Shown here piece after piece: positions 1 to 6,274 of a DNA stretch of 12,387 nt (position 1 is the first letter of the stretch; every line of letters begins with the position of its first letter). The notes below the pieces were generated by a model, which worked only from the letters and a program-made list of their open reading frames with translations, ran no database searches and had not been told where the DNA came from. The translations under genes and the position numbers were made by a program. Source of the DNA: Pseudomonadota bacterium (GTDB lineage Bacteria > Pseudomonadota > Gammaproteobacteria > Pseudomonadales > Pseudomonadaceae); contig JAEWGL010000069.1 of assembly GCA_023388335.1 (NCBI GenBank), forward strand, positions 1 to 12,387. Direction: 5' to 3'.

Positions 1-2
1 GC

Positions 3-122
3 CCGGAAAGTGACTTCCCGTTCAGTGCCCAGCGGCACAAGCTGGTGCGCCAGGGGCGCCGCTACCTGTGCCGGCGCTGCCAGTCGATCCTGAAGTACAG
101 CGGGGAGACCCGGGTCGAATAA
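3..122 (+). CDS. SprT-like zinc-binding protein, C-terminal fragment
   Basis: Only the last 39 codons and the TAA stop lie in the window; the gene begins to the left. The visible tail includes FPFSAQRHKLVRQGRRY followed by a CRRC zinc knuckle. This resembles the C-terminal zinc ribbon of SprT-family proteins, where a 'RRHNRVVRGEAVYRCVHCG'-like stretch ends the protein. SprT proteins carry an HExxH metalloprotease-like domain upstream, which cannot be seen here, so the assignment rests on the tail alone. The physiological role of bacterial SprT is poorly defined. The reading frame is open from the window edge and stops just before a strong terminator, as expected for a real gene end. Another small zinc-ribbon protein is possible. 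Confidence 0.65.
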   Translation, partial: PESDFPFSAQRHKLVRQGRRYLCRRCQSILKYSGETRVE

Positions 123-143
123 CCTGGACTTGCACCGCGCATG

Positions 144-171
144 AAAAAGCCCATCCGAAGATGGGCTTTTT
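144..171. terminator. Bidirectional intrinsic terminator between the SprT-like gene and dctA
   Basis: A perfect 12-bp stem (144-155 with 160-171) closes on a CGAA tetraloop. The stem starts with five A and ends with five T, so each strand reads a GC-rich hairpin followed by a U tract. It lies 22 bp past the stop of the + strand gene and 20 bp past the end of dctA on the - strand, so it can end both convergent transcripts. Confidence 0.93.
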
Positions 172-190
172 CTTTCACGCTAGCGCAGGA

Positions 191-1513
191 TCAACGCGCC
201 GGGGTTTCGGCCACACCCAGGTCGTCCACCGGGTGGGTCTCGACGATTGGCGAGCCACCCGAGTCCAGTTCGGCCTGCAGCTTGTCGCTGTCCAGCTCAT
301 TGACCCACTTGGCCACGACCACGGTGGCCACAGCGTTGCCGATCAGGTTGGTCAGGGCGCGGGCTTCGGACATGAAGCGGTCGATACCGAGGATCAGCGC
401 CAGGCCGGCAACCGGCAGATGGCCAACGGCCGACAGGGTCGCTGCCAGGACGATGAAGCCGGATCCGGTAACGCCTGCAGCACCCTTGGAGGCCACCAGG
501 AGCACCAGCAGCAGGGTGATCTGGTGAGTGATGTCCATGGTAGTGTCGGTGGCCTGGGCAATGAACACCGCGGCCATGGTCAGGTAGATCGAGGTACCGT
601 CGAGGTTGAACGAGTAGCCGGTCGGGATCACCAGGCCAACCACGGACTTCTTCGCGCCCAGGCGCTCCATCTTGGTCAGCATGCGTGGCAGGGCCGATTC
701 CGAGGAGGAAGTGCCCAGCACGATCATCAGCTCTTCACGGATGTAGCGGATCAGCTTCAGTACGCTGAAGCCATGCGCCCGGCAGATGCTGCCCAGGACC
801 ACCAGGATGAACAGCACGCAAGTGGCGTAGAAGCAGGCCATCAGGTAACCCAGCTGTACCAGCGAGCCCACGCCGTACTGGCCGATGGTGAAGGCCATGG
901 CACCGAAGGCACCCAGCGGCGCCAGCTTCATGATCATGTTGATGATGTTGAACATGACATGGGCGAAGCGGTCGATCAGGTCCAGCAGCGGCTTGCCGAA
1001 GCTGCCCAGGCGATGCAGGGCGAAGCCGAAGATCACCGAGAACATCAGTACCTGCAGGATATCGCCGTTGGCGAAGGCACCGACCACGGTGTTGGGGATG
1101 ATGTTGAGCAGGAAGCCAACGGTGGTCTGCTGCGCGCCGGCGGCGGCGTAGGCGGCCACGCTGCTGGCGTTCAGGGTGCTGACGTCGATGTGCATGCCCG
1201 CGCCGGGCTTGACCACGTTGACCACGACCAGGCCGATGATCAGGGCGATGGTCGAGACAATTTCGAAGTACAGCAGCGCGTAGCCGCCAGTCTTGCCGAC
1301 CGACTTCATGCTTTGCATGCCAGCAATGCCGCTGACCACGGTGCAGAAGATGATCGGGGCGATGACCATCTTGATCAGTTTGACGAACCCGTCACCCAGT
1401 GGTTTCAGGGCAACGCCGGTTTCGGGGTAGTAGTGACCGAGCAGGATACCGATGGTGATCGCAACCAACACCTGGATATACAGTGATTTGTACAGCGGCT
1501 GACGTGTCGTCAT
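191..1513 (-). CDS. dctA: C4-dicarboxylate:proton symporter DctA
   Basis: Inner-membrane carrier of the DAACS (glutamate/dicarboxylate:cation symporter) family that takes up succinate, fumarate and malate. The 440-residue protein matches the family length (E. coli DctA is 428) and its sequence nearly throughout. The N-terminus LYKSLYIQVLVAITIGILLGH is the first membrane helix. The serine-rich re-entrant loop SSSES is at residues 269-273, the substrate-region motif NLDGTSIY at 303-310, ASKGAAGVTGSGF at about 341-353 and the last conserved helix GNAVATVVVAKW at 392-403. The extra length is a hydrophilic C-terminal tail. The ATG at 1511-1513 is preceded by GAGGA about 9 nt upstream. The gene lies downstream of phoQ on the same strand but has its own sigma-54 promoter, so it is probably a separate unit. 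The dctB/dctD regulators are not in the window. Confidence 0.96.
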   Translation of the reverse strand: MTTRQPLYKSLYIQVLVAITIGILLGHYYPETGVALKPLGDGFVKLIKMVIAPIIFCTVVSGIAGMQSMKSVGKTGGYALLYFEIVSTIALIIGLVVVNVVKPGAGMHIDVSTLNASSVAAYAAAGAQQTTVGFLLNIIPNTVVGAFANGDILQVLMFSVIFGFALHRLGSFGKPLLDLIDRFAHVMFNIINMIMKLAPLGAFGAMAFTIGQYGVGSLVQLGYLMACFYATCVLFILVVLGSICRAHGFSVLKLIRYIREELMIVLGTSSSESALPRMLTKMERLGAKKSVVGLVIPTGYSFNLDGTSIYLTMAAVFIAQATDTTMDITHQITLLLVLLVASKGAAGVTGSGFIVLAATLSAVGHLPVAGLALILGIDRFMSEARALTNLIGNAVATVVVAKWVNELDSDKLQAELDSGGSPIVETHPVDDLGVAETPAR

Positions 1514-1531
1514 GGCTCATTTTCCTCAAGT

Positions 1532-1599
1532 GTGTCGCGACCCTCCTTCCCAGGAGGTGGTGACACCCAAAGCGCGCGAACCCTCCTGCACCTGGAGGG
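1532..1599 (-). promoter_or_regulatory. Tandem CCTCC/GGAGG hairpins in the dctA leader
   Basis: Two stem-loops lie in the predicted dctA 5' leader. The start-proximal one pairs 1542-1546 with 1553-1557 (6-nt loop), with an outer GTGTC/GACAC pairing of 1532-1536 with 1562-1566. The second pairs CCCTCC 1581-1586 with GGAGGG 1594-1599 (7-nt loop). Both hide a GGAGG that would otherwise resemble a Shine-Dalgarno sequence. The real ribosome site is unpaired just downstream. Stems are visible directly; a regulatory role is inference. Confidence 0.45.
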
Positions 1600-1648
1600 A
1601 TTTGTTGTGTGGAGCAGCGTGGCGAACCTCTGCCTTCACCAAAGCCAT

Positions 1649-1664
1649 AGCAAGGCGGATGCCA
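1649..1664 (-). promoter_or_regulatory. Sigma-54 promoter of dctA
   Basis: The - strand reads TGGCATCCGCCTTGCT. It matches the RpoN consensus TGGCACG-N4-TTGCW at TGGCA and TTGCW, with GG and GC exactly 10 bp apart as required. Transcription would start near 1638, giving a leader of about 125 nt before the dctA ATG. Known biology fits: dctA in pseudomonads and rhizobia is activated by DctB/DctD together with sigma-54. Confidence 0.85.
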
Positions 1665-1742
1665 AAATGCTCGCTATCGGTGCAGCCCTCGTTTTTTCGG
1701 GGTTTCGATGCTCGATGAAGCAGCAGCGGCGCCTGAGAGGCT

Positions 1743-1797
1743 GGCGGATTTCCGCCCGCCAGCGTGCTCTGGGCCTTGGTGGTGGCGGGAATCCGCC
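1743..1797. promoter_or_regulatory. Twin palindromic enhancer sites, probable DctD binding sites
   Basis: Two near-identical 14-bp palindromes are seen: GGCGGATTTCCGCC (1743-1756) and GGCGGGAATCCGCC (1784-1797). Their centres are 41 bp apart, about four helical turns, and lie about 112 and 153 bp upstream of the predicted sigma-54 start. This is the geometry expected for tandem upstream activating sites of a bacterial enhancer-binding protein. DctD is the obvious candidate. The identity of the protein is inferred, and the sites also form possible hairpins just after phoQ. Confidence 0.7.
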
Positions 1798-1822
1798 CAC
1801 TGGTGGGAACTGCGCAACTGCT

Positions 1823-3169
1823 TCAGTCGTGGGTGAAGGCAATGCGCAAGGCCGCGCCGCCCAGAGGGGAGTCGTCCAGGGTCAGGCGCGCGTCGTAGCT
1901 GTCGATGATGTCCTTGACCACGGCCAGGCCGATGCCCTGCCCCGGGTACTGGCGGTCGAGGCGCTCGCCGCGCTTGAGGATACGTTCGCGCTGGCCGACC
2001 GGCACGCCCGGTCCGTCATCCTCGATGCACAGCAGCGTCTGGCCAGGGTCGTCCACCCAGCTGATGCGTACGCTGGCCAGGCACAGGCGGTAAGCGTTCT
2101 CCAGCAGGTTGCCGAGCATTTCGAGCAAGGCGCCCTGCTCCATAGGCACCCGCGCCTGGGCCGGCACATCGACAATGACCGTGACCTGCTTGTCGCGATA
2201 GACCTTGCCCAGCGTGCTGCACAGGCTGTCGAGCAGCGGCCGCAGCAACACCTGGTGGCGTACCAGGCCGCTCTTGCGCAGGCTGGCGCGTTGCAGCTGG
2301 TAATCGATCTGCTGGCTCATGCGTTCGATCTGCGCCTGCAGCACGCGCGCCTGCTCGCGCTCCTCGCTGCCTTGGCCCATGCTTTCGCTGACGCCCTGCA
2401 GCACCGCCAACGGCGTTTTCAGGCTGTGCGCCAGGTCATCCAGCGAATCCCGGTAGCGCTGGCGCTGTTCACGTTCACTGTGCAGCAGCCGATTGAGCGA
2501 ACCGGTCAGGCGCAACAGCTCGCGCGGGTGCTCGCGGCTGAGGCCATCGCGGGCGCCCGCCTCCACTTCATCCAGCTCCAGGCTCATGCGTCGCAGCGAG
2601 CGCAAGCCCCAGGTCAGGCCAGCCCAGAGCAGCACCAGCAAGGCCACTAGCGCGGCGCCAAAGCCCAGGTAGAGTTTTTCGCGCAGGCCGTCGAGGGTGT
2701 GCTGGTATTCGCGCACCGGCTGCAGGGCGACGATGCTGAAGGCCGCGCTTTTGCCGCCAAGCAGCTTGACCTCGACGTCATAGACGAAAAACGCTTCGCC
2801 GTTATCCTGGCGGATGCGCGCGAACTCGTTGCCGCGCCCGTCATAGCGCGGTTGGTAGTTGATGTTCTCGCCCGCGGTGGCCCGCGAGCGCCACACCAGG
2901 TTGCCCTGACGGTCGAAGATGTAACCGAGCAGCCCGGTGTAGGGCAGATTGAAGCGCTCGTCCGGCAACTGCGCTGGCATCTGCAACTCACCCCGCTCGA
3001 TACGCGCCGCCGAGATCAATGTGGTGACGTCCGAGGCCAGCCGCTGCTCGATGGACTCCTGCAACGCCAGGCTGAAGGCTTTCTGCAGGGCCGGCAGCAG
3101 CCCGAGCATGAACAGCAGTGCCAACAACGCCGCCGCCAGCATCAGGCGCACACGCAGGGATCGGATCAT
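1823..3169 (-). CDS. phoQ: Sensor histidine kinase PhoQ
   Basis: Inner-membrane sensor that responds to low Mg2+ in pseudomonads and sets the phosphorylation of PhoP. The 448 residues equal the usual Pseudomonas PhoQ length. Membrane helix 1 spans about 7-28, a periplasmic domain of about 135 residues follows, and helix 2 lies at about 166-189. Then come a HAMP-like linker, the dimerisation/phosphoacceptor motif DLAHSLKTPL with His248, the N box GNLLENAYR (Asn354 and Asn358), the G1 box EDDGPGVP (383-390) and the G2 box GQGIGLAVV (410-418). The chosen ATG (3167-3169) overlaps the phoP stop as ATGA, which indicates translational coupling. An upstream in-frame start would add 21 residues unlike PhoQ and is less likely. 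It is the last gene of oprH-phoP-phoQ. Confidence 0.94.
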   Translation of the reverse strand: MIRSLRVRLMLAAALLALLFMLGLLPALQKAFSLALQESIEQRLASDVTTLISAARIERGELQMPAQLPDERFNLPYTGLLGYIFDRQGNLVWRSRATAGENINYQPRYDGRGNEFARIRQDNGEAFFVYDVEVKLLGGKSAAFSIVALQPVREYQHTLDGLREKLYLGFGAALVALLVLLWAGLTWGLRSLRRMSLELDEVEAGARDGLSREHPRELLRLTGSLNRLLHSEREQRQRYRDSLDDLAHSLKTPLAVLQGVSESMGQGSEEREQARVLQAQIERMSQQIDYQLQRASLRKSGLVRHQVLLRPLLDSLCSTLGKVYRDKQVTVIVDVPAQARVPMEQGALLEMLGNLLENAYRLCLASVRISWVDDPGQTLLCIEDDGPGVPVGQRERILKRGERLDRQYPGQGIGLAVVKDIIDSYDARLTLDDSPLGGAALRIAFTHD

Positions 3170-3843
3170 CGACAGCGCTCGGTGAACAGGTAGCCCAGGC
3201 CGCGCACCGTGTCGATCGGCTTGAAGCCGCACTCGCCCTCGAGCTTGCGGCGCAGGCGACCGACCAGCACCTCGATGACATTGGGGTCACGCTCCTCGTC
3301 GTCCGCATAGAGTTGCTCCATCAGGCGCTCCTTGGCGACCACCTGTTGGTGATGACGCATGAGGTACTCCAGGATGCGGTACTCGTAGGCGGTGAGCGGC
3401 AGCGGGCGCTCGTCGAGGGTGGCCTGCTTGCGGTTGAGGTCCAACACCAGCGGGCCCGCTTCGATGGTCGACTGGATGAAGCCGCTGGAGCGGCGCAACA
3501 GCGCGTTCAGGCGGGCCTCCAGTTCTTCGAACTGGAAAGGCTTGACCACATAGTCGTCGGCACCGGCGGCCAGGCCCTCGACCTTGTCCTGCCAGTTGCC
3601 GCGGGCAGTGAGGATGAGGATGGGGAAACCCTTGCCTTGCGAGCGCAGCTGGCGGATCAGGTCCAGCCCGCTCATGCCCGGCAGGCCCAGGTCGATCACG
3701 GCCAGGTCATGGTTGTACTGTTCGGCCTGGTACAGCGCCTCTTGGGCATTACCCACCGCCTCGACCACATGCCCGCTCTCGCTCAAGCGGCTGTGCAGAT
3801 GATGGCGCAGCAGCGCCTCATCCTCGACCACGAGCAGTTTCAT
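3166..3843 (-). CDS. phoP: Response regulator PhoP (OmpR family)
   Basis: Cytoplasmic transcription factor controlled by PhoQ; in pseudomonads it governs low-Mg2+ adaptation, lipid A changes and polymyxin/aminoglycoside tolerance. The protein has 225 residues, the usual PhoP length. The receiver domain shows the acidic pair Glu7-Asp8, phosphoacceptor Asp51 (in AVIDLGLPG), Thr79 and Lys101 (VVKPF). The OmpR-type winged helix follows from about 125 to the end, with LTAYEYRILEYLM, NVIEVLVGRLRRKL and DTVRGLGYLF. The ATG at 3841-3843 is supported by GAAGGAGA at 3851-3858; the longer frame from 3873 would bury this ribosome site and add 10 residues foreign to the family. It lies 100 bp downstream of oprH on the same strand, with a stem-loop between them. 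Confidence 0.96.
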   Translation of the reverse strand: MKLLVVEDEALLRHHLHSRLSESGHVVEAVGNAQEALYQAEQYNHDLAVIDLGLPGMSGLDLIRQLRSQGKGFPILILTARGNWQDKVEGLAAGADDYVVKPFQFEELEARLNALLRRSSGFIQSTIEAGPLVLDLNRKQATLDERPLPLTAYEYRILEYLMRHHQQVVAKERLMEQLYADDEERDPNVIEVLVGRLRRKLEGECGFKPIDTVRGLGYLFTERCR

Positions 3844-3902
3844 ACAGCTCTCTCCTTCTATAAAGACAGGCACCGCCCCTCCCTGAGAAATCAGGATAAC
3901 AG

Positions 3903-3933
3903 CGAACCGGCCTTGGGCAGGCAGACCGGTTCG
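3903..3933 (-). other. Stem-loop between oprH and phoP
   Basis: An 8-bp perfect inverted repeat (3903-3910 with 3926-3933) holds a further 3-bp inner pairing (CCT 3911-3913 with AGG 3919-3921). It begins 10 bp past the oprH stop. Read in the oprH direction it is followed by CTGTTATCC rather than a T run, so it is not a strong terminator. A partial attenuator or mRNA-stabilising 3' end would allow more OprH than PhoPQ, but that role is inference. Confidence 0.6.
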
Positions 3934-3943
3934 GCGGCTGGCG

Positions 3944-4549
3944 TCAGAATGCGTAGTTGGCCGAAAGGTAGGTCTGGGCGCTGCTGGTCAGGCGCAGGGT
4001 GCCGGTTTTCGGGCCGCCATGCTCGGCCAACTCGGTCGCGGCGTTGCTGCGCAAGTAGCGGTAGCCAAGCTCGACCGAGGCATTGTCGGTGACCTGTTGC
4101 AGCAGGCCAGCCTGCAGGCCCACGGCGTAGCCGATGTCGGTGTCGCGGCTGTAGCCCGAGGACTCCTGGCTGAGTTTGGTCAGGCCGGCGCTCGCGCCAC
4201 CGAACAACCGGGTGCTACTGGCCAGCGGGTAGAACACGTCGTAGCTGCCGAGCAGGTTTTCCTGGCGCAGCTTGAGGCCGCTGTGGTCGCTGGAGACATT
4301 GTCGTAGGTCAGGTAGTAGCGACCTTGGTCGTTCATCTGGCCGAGGCGCACGCCCCAGGTGCCATCCTTGGCGATGATGCCGTCGGTGTTCAGGTGGCCG
4401 GTGTTGCGGTCGAGCAGGCCCGACTTACGGATTTTGTCGCTGGTCTGGCCGTAGGTCAGGCTGGCGAAGTTGCTGTCGGCGGCCTGGGCAGTGGCGAGGT
4501 TGGCGGCGCTGAGCGCCAGGGCAATCATCAGGGTGTCGAGGGTTTTCAT
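3944..4549 (-). CDS. oprH: Outer membrane protein OprH (H1)
   Basis: Small basic beta-barrel of the outer membrane that associates with lipopolysaccharide and is made when Mg2+ is scarce. The 201 residues match the 200-residue P. aeruginosa OprH along the whole length, for example NLLGSYDVFYPL, LFGGASAGLTKL, DIGYAVGLQAGLLQ and ASVELGYRYLRSNA. A signal peptide covers residues 1-23, with probable cleavage after AQA before ADSNFASL. Alternating short amphipathic strands fit an eight-stranded barrel, and the protein ends in Phe (NYAF), the usual C-terminal aromatic signal for barrel assembly. The ATG is preceded by GGAGC at 4556-4560. It is the first gene of oprH-phoP-phoQ and sits under a PhoP-box array, so PhoP probably activates its own operon. 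Confidence 0.95.
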   Translation of the reverse strand: MKTLDTLMIALALSAANLATAQAADSNFASLTYGQTSDKIRKSGLLDRNTGHLNTDGIIAKDGTWGVRLGQMNDQGRYYLTYDNVSSDHSGLKLRQENLLGSYDVFYPLASSTRLFGGASAGLTKLSQESSGYSRDTDIGYAVGLQAGLLQQVTDNASVELGYRYLRSNAATELAEHGGPKTGTLRLTSSAQTYLSANYAF

Positions 4550-4591
4550 GGTTGTGCTCCAGGTGTGATGCGCTGTGTGGGTGTGGGAGCT

Positions 4592-4597
4592 AGAGTA
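4592..4597 (-). promoter_or_regulatory. Candidate -10 element of the oprH operon
   Basis: The - strand hexamer TACTCT starts 11 nt past the last PhoP half-site, a spacing usual for class II activation by OmpR-family regulators in which the boxes replace a -35 element. It matches only three of six -10 consensus bases, in line with an activator-dependent promoter. The predicted start is near 4585, giving a leader of about 36 nt. Confidence 0.45.
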
Positions 4598-4608
4598 AGC
4601 AGGGTGTC

Positions 4609-4647
4609 CTGAACCGCTGCTGAACCCTGGCTGAATCCCGGCTGAAC
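4609..4647 (-). promoter_or_regulatory. Array of four PhoP half-sites upstream of oprH
   Basis: On the - strand four hexamers GTTCAG, ATTCAG, GTTCAG and GTTCAG are each separated by 5 bp (+ strand positions 4642-4647, 4631-4636, 4620-4625 and 4609-4614), a period of exactly 11 bp. Direct hexamer repeats with 5-bp spacers are the PhoP box layout (classically GTTTA-N5-GTTTA). Two are needed for one dimer, so there is room for two dimers. The array lies in the 131-bp gap shared with the divergent hydrolase gene. Confidence 0.85.
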
Positions 4648-4680
4648 GAGCCGCATCGACCCGAAGGAAGGAGTGACACC

Positions 4681-5478
4681 ATGCGATCCCTGTTTGCCCT
4701 GGCCCTGATGTGCAGTGCCGCCCTGGCCCAGGCGGCCGTGCAGACCCGCGAGATCCCCTATCAGGATGCTGACGGCCAACGGCTGATCGGCTACTACGCC
4801 TACGACGACGCCGTCGAGGGCAAGCGCCCCGGCATTGTCGTGGTGCATGAATGGTGGGGACTGAACGATTACGCCAAGCGTCGCGCCCGCGACCTTGCCG
4901 CGCTCGGCTACAGCGCCTTGGCGATCGACATGTACGGCGACGGCAAGAACACCGAGCACCCCGAAGATGCCAAGGCTTTCAGCAGCGCCGCGCTGAAGGA
5001 CCCGCAGGCGGCCGCCAGGCGCTTCGATGCCGGCCTTGAGCTGTTGAGGATCCAGCCACAGACCGATGCCGACAAGCTGGCCGCCATCGGCTACTGCTTT
5101 GGCGGCAAGGTCGTGCTCGATGCCGCCCGCCGCGGCGTGCCCTTGGCTGGGGTGGTCAGCTTTCACGGCGCCCTGGTCACCCAGACCCCGGCCACATCTG
5201 GCAGCGTCAAGGCCAAGGTGCTGGTCGAGCATGGCGCGGCCGACAGCATGGTCACCGAGCAACAGGTGGCCGCGTTCAAGCAGGAAATGGACGCTGCCGG
5301 CGCTAGCTTCGAGTTCGTCAGCATTCCCGGCGCCAAGCATGGTTTCAGCAACCCCGATGCCGACCGCCTCGGGCATGCCGGGCATGACAGCCGTGGCGGG
5401 CCGGACATTGCTTATAGCAAGGCGGCGGACGAGAGCTCGTGGGCGGACATGCAGGCATTCTTGAAGAAACTGTTTTGA
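4681..5478 (+). CDS. Exported dienelactone hydrolase family protein
   Basis: Alpha/beta-hydrolase of the dienelactone hydrolase (DLH) family, 265 residues. Residues 1-18 (MRSLFALALMCSAALAQA) look like a Sec signal peptide, so the enzyme is probably periplasmic. Family marks are VVHEWWGLND with Glu57, the nucleophile elbow GYCFGG with Cys139, the acid Asp188 in EHGAADSMV and His220 in AKHGFSNP. Together they form the Cys-Asp-His triad with the Glu switch of DLH enzymes. Canonical DLH cleaves dienelactone to maleylacetate in chlorocatechol breakdown, but no catabolic genes are nearby and the natural substrate here is unknown. A good AAGGAAGGAG ribosome site lies at about 4664-4673. It is divergent from oprH, and the PhoP half-sites face the other way. 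No clear own -10 was found. Confidence 0.88.
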   Translation: MRSLFALALMCSAALAQAAVQTREIPYQDADGQRLIGYYAYDDAVEGKRPGIVVVHEWWGLNDYAKRRARDLAALGYSALAIDMYGDGKNTEHPEDAKAFSSAALKDPQAAARRFDAGLELLRIQPQTDADKLAAIGYCFGGKVVLDAARRGVPLAGVVSFHGALVTQTPATSGSVKAKVLVEHGAADSMVTEQQVAAFKQEMDAAGASFEFVSIPGAKHGFSNPDADRLGHAGHDSRGGPDIAYSKAADESSWADMQAFLKKLF

Positions 5479-5547
5479 TTGATTCGCTATCGCACGCTCT
5501 TACAGAGTGGATTTGCATGCGGCGCTAAAACCGTGGCGTGCTTCTGG

Positions 5548-5553
5548 CACAAT
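5548..5553 (+). promoter_or_regulatory. Candidate -10 element immediately upstream of pcpS
   Basis: CACAAT matches four of six -10 consensus bases and ends 7 nt before the pcpS ATG, so a transcript from it would start at or one base before the start codon. No Shine-Dalgarno sequence is visible before that ATG, and no convincing -35 was found. This is therefore a weak, context-based call for a leaderless promoter. Confidence 0.3.
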
Positions 5554-5560
5554 AACGGCC

Positions 5561-6262
5561 ATGAACAGACTCCCCTCCTGCTGCGCGCCGCTCCAGCACC
5601 ATTGGCCCTTGCCGCGCCCCATCCCGGGCGCGGTGCTGGTCAGTTGCGCATTCGACCCCGCCCATCTGGCCATCGATGACTTCCAGCGCGCCGGCATCGA
5701 GCAGAGCGCCAGCCTGCAACGCTCGGTCGCCAAGCGACAGGCCGAGTACCTGGCCGGCCGCGTCTGCGCACGGGCGGCACTGCAGCGCCTGGACGGCCGT
5801 GACTATGTGCCGGGCACCCACGAGGACCGCGCGCCGATCTGGCCCGCTGGCATCCATGGCTCGATCACCCATGGCCGTGGCTGGGCTGCCGCTGTGGTCG
5901 CCGCCGAGGGCGCCTGCCGGGGCTTGGGCCTGGACCAGGAAAACCTGCTCAGCGACGAGCGGGCTGAACGTCTGGCCGGCGAGATCCTCACCGAAACCGA
6001 GCTGCAGCGCCTGGCGCCTGGGGACCTGGGCTTGGCCGTCACGCTGACCTTCTCGCTCAAGGAAAGCCTGTTCAAGACCCTCTACCCCTTGACCCGGCAA
6101 CGCTTCTACTTCGAGCACGCCGAGGTGCTGGAATGGTCCAGCGAAGGCCACGCCCGCCTGCGCCTGCTCACCGACCTGTCGCCGCAATGGCGTCACGGCC
6201 AGGAGATCGATGGCCAGTTCAAGGTGCAGGGCGATCAACTGTTGAGTCTGGTCAGCGTCTAG
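5561..6262 (+). CDS. pcpS: 4'-phosphopantetheinyl transferase PcpS (EntD/Sfp type)
   Basis: Transfers 4'-phosphopantetheine from coenzyme A to a serine of carrier proteins. In Pseudomonas the single broad-range enzyme PcpS serves fatty acid synthesis as well as siderophore synthetases. The 233-residue protein follows P. aeruginosa PcpS from RLPS-C-PL near the N-terminus through VAKRQAEYLAGRVCARAAL (56-74), GSITHGRGWAAAVVAA (100-115), the Mg2+-binding GLGLDQE (Asp125, Glu127), FSLKESLFK (164-172, with Lys167 and Glu168) and the conserved tail RLLTDLSPQWRHG to LLSLV. The ATG start fits the homologue. An in-frame GTG at 5507 would add 18 residues unlike it. No ribosome site precedes the ATG. The gene converges on the histidine kinase gene with only 12 bp between stops, so there is no room for a separate terminator. 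Confidence 0.93.
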   Translation: MNRLPSCCAPLQHHWPLPRPIPGAVLVSCAFDPAHLAIDDFQRAGIEQSASLQRSVAKRQAEYLAGRVCARAALQRLDGRDYVPGTHEDRAPIWPAGIHGSITHGRGWAAAVVAAEGACRGLGLDQENLLSDERAERLAGEILTETELQRLAPGDLGLAVTLTFSLKESLFKTLYPLTRQRFYFEHAEVLEWSSEGHARLRLLTDLSPQWRHGQEIDGQFKVQGDQLLSLVSV

Positions 6263-6274
6263 CCGTCAGACACT

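Noticed and set aside
68..1486. Open frame of 472 codons antisense to dctA
   Set aside because: Its translation is His/Gln/Asp/Gly-rich and low in complexity, without motifs, while the opposite strand is an unmistakable DctA. It also runs through the terminator at 144-171.
1741..1762. Hairpin CTGGCGG/CCGCCAG as a phoQ terminator
   Set aside because: No T tract follows in the phoQ direction. The sequence is better explained as part of the paired dctA enhancer palindromes.
1532..2650. Open frame of 372 codons antisense to phoQ and through the dctA promoter
   Set aside because: A shadow of phoQ that also spans clear regulatory sequence, with no recognisable domain.
4546..5385. Open frame of 279 codons antisense to the hydrolase gene
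   Set aside because: The composition is that of an antisense shadow, and the + strand has a signal peptide, a full catalytic triad and a good ribosome site.
5492..5509. Inverted repeat after the hydrolase gene as a terminator
   Set aside because: The CTCT/AGAG stem is very short and no T tract follows, so it cannot be called.
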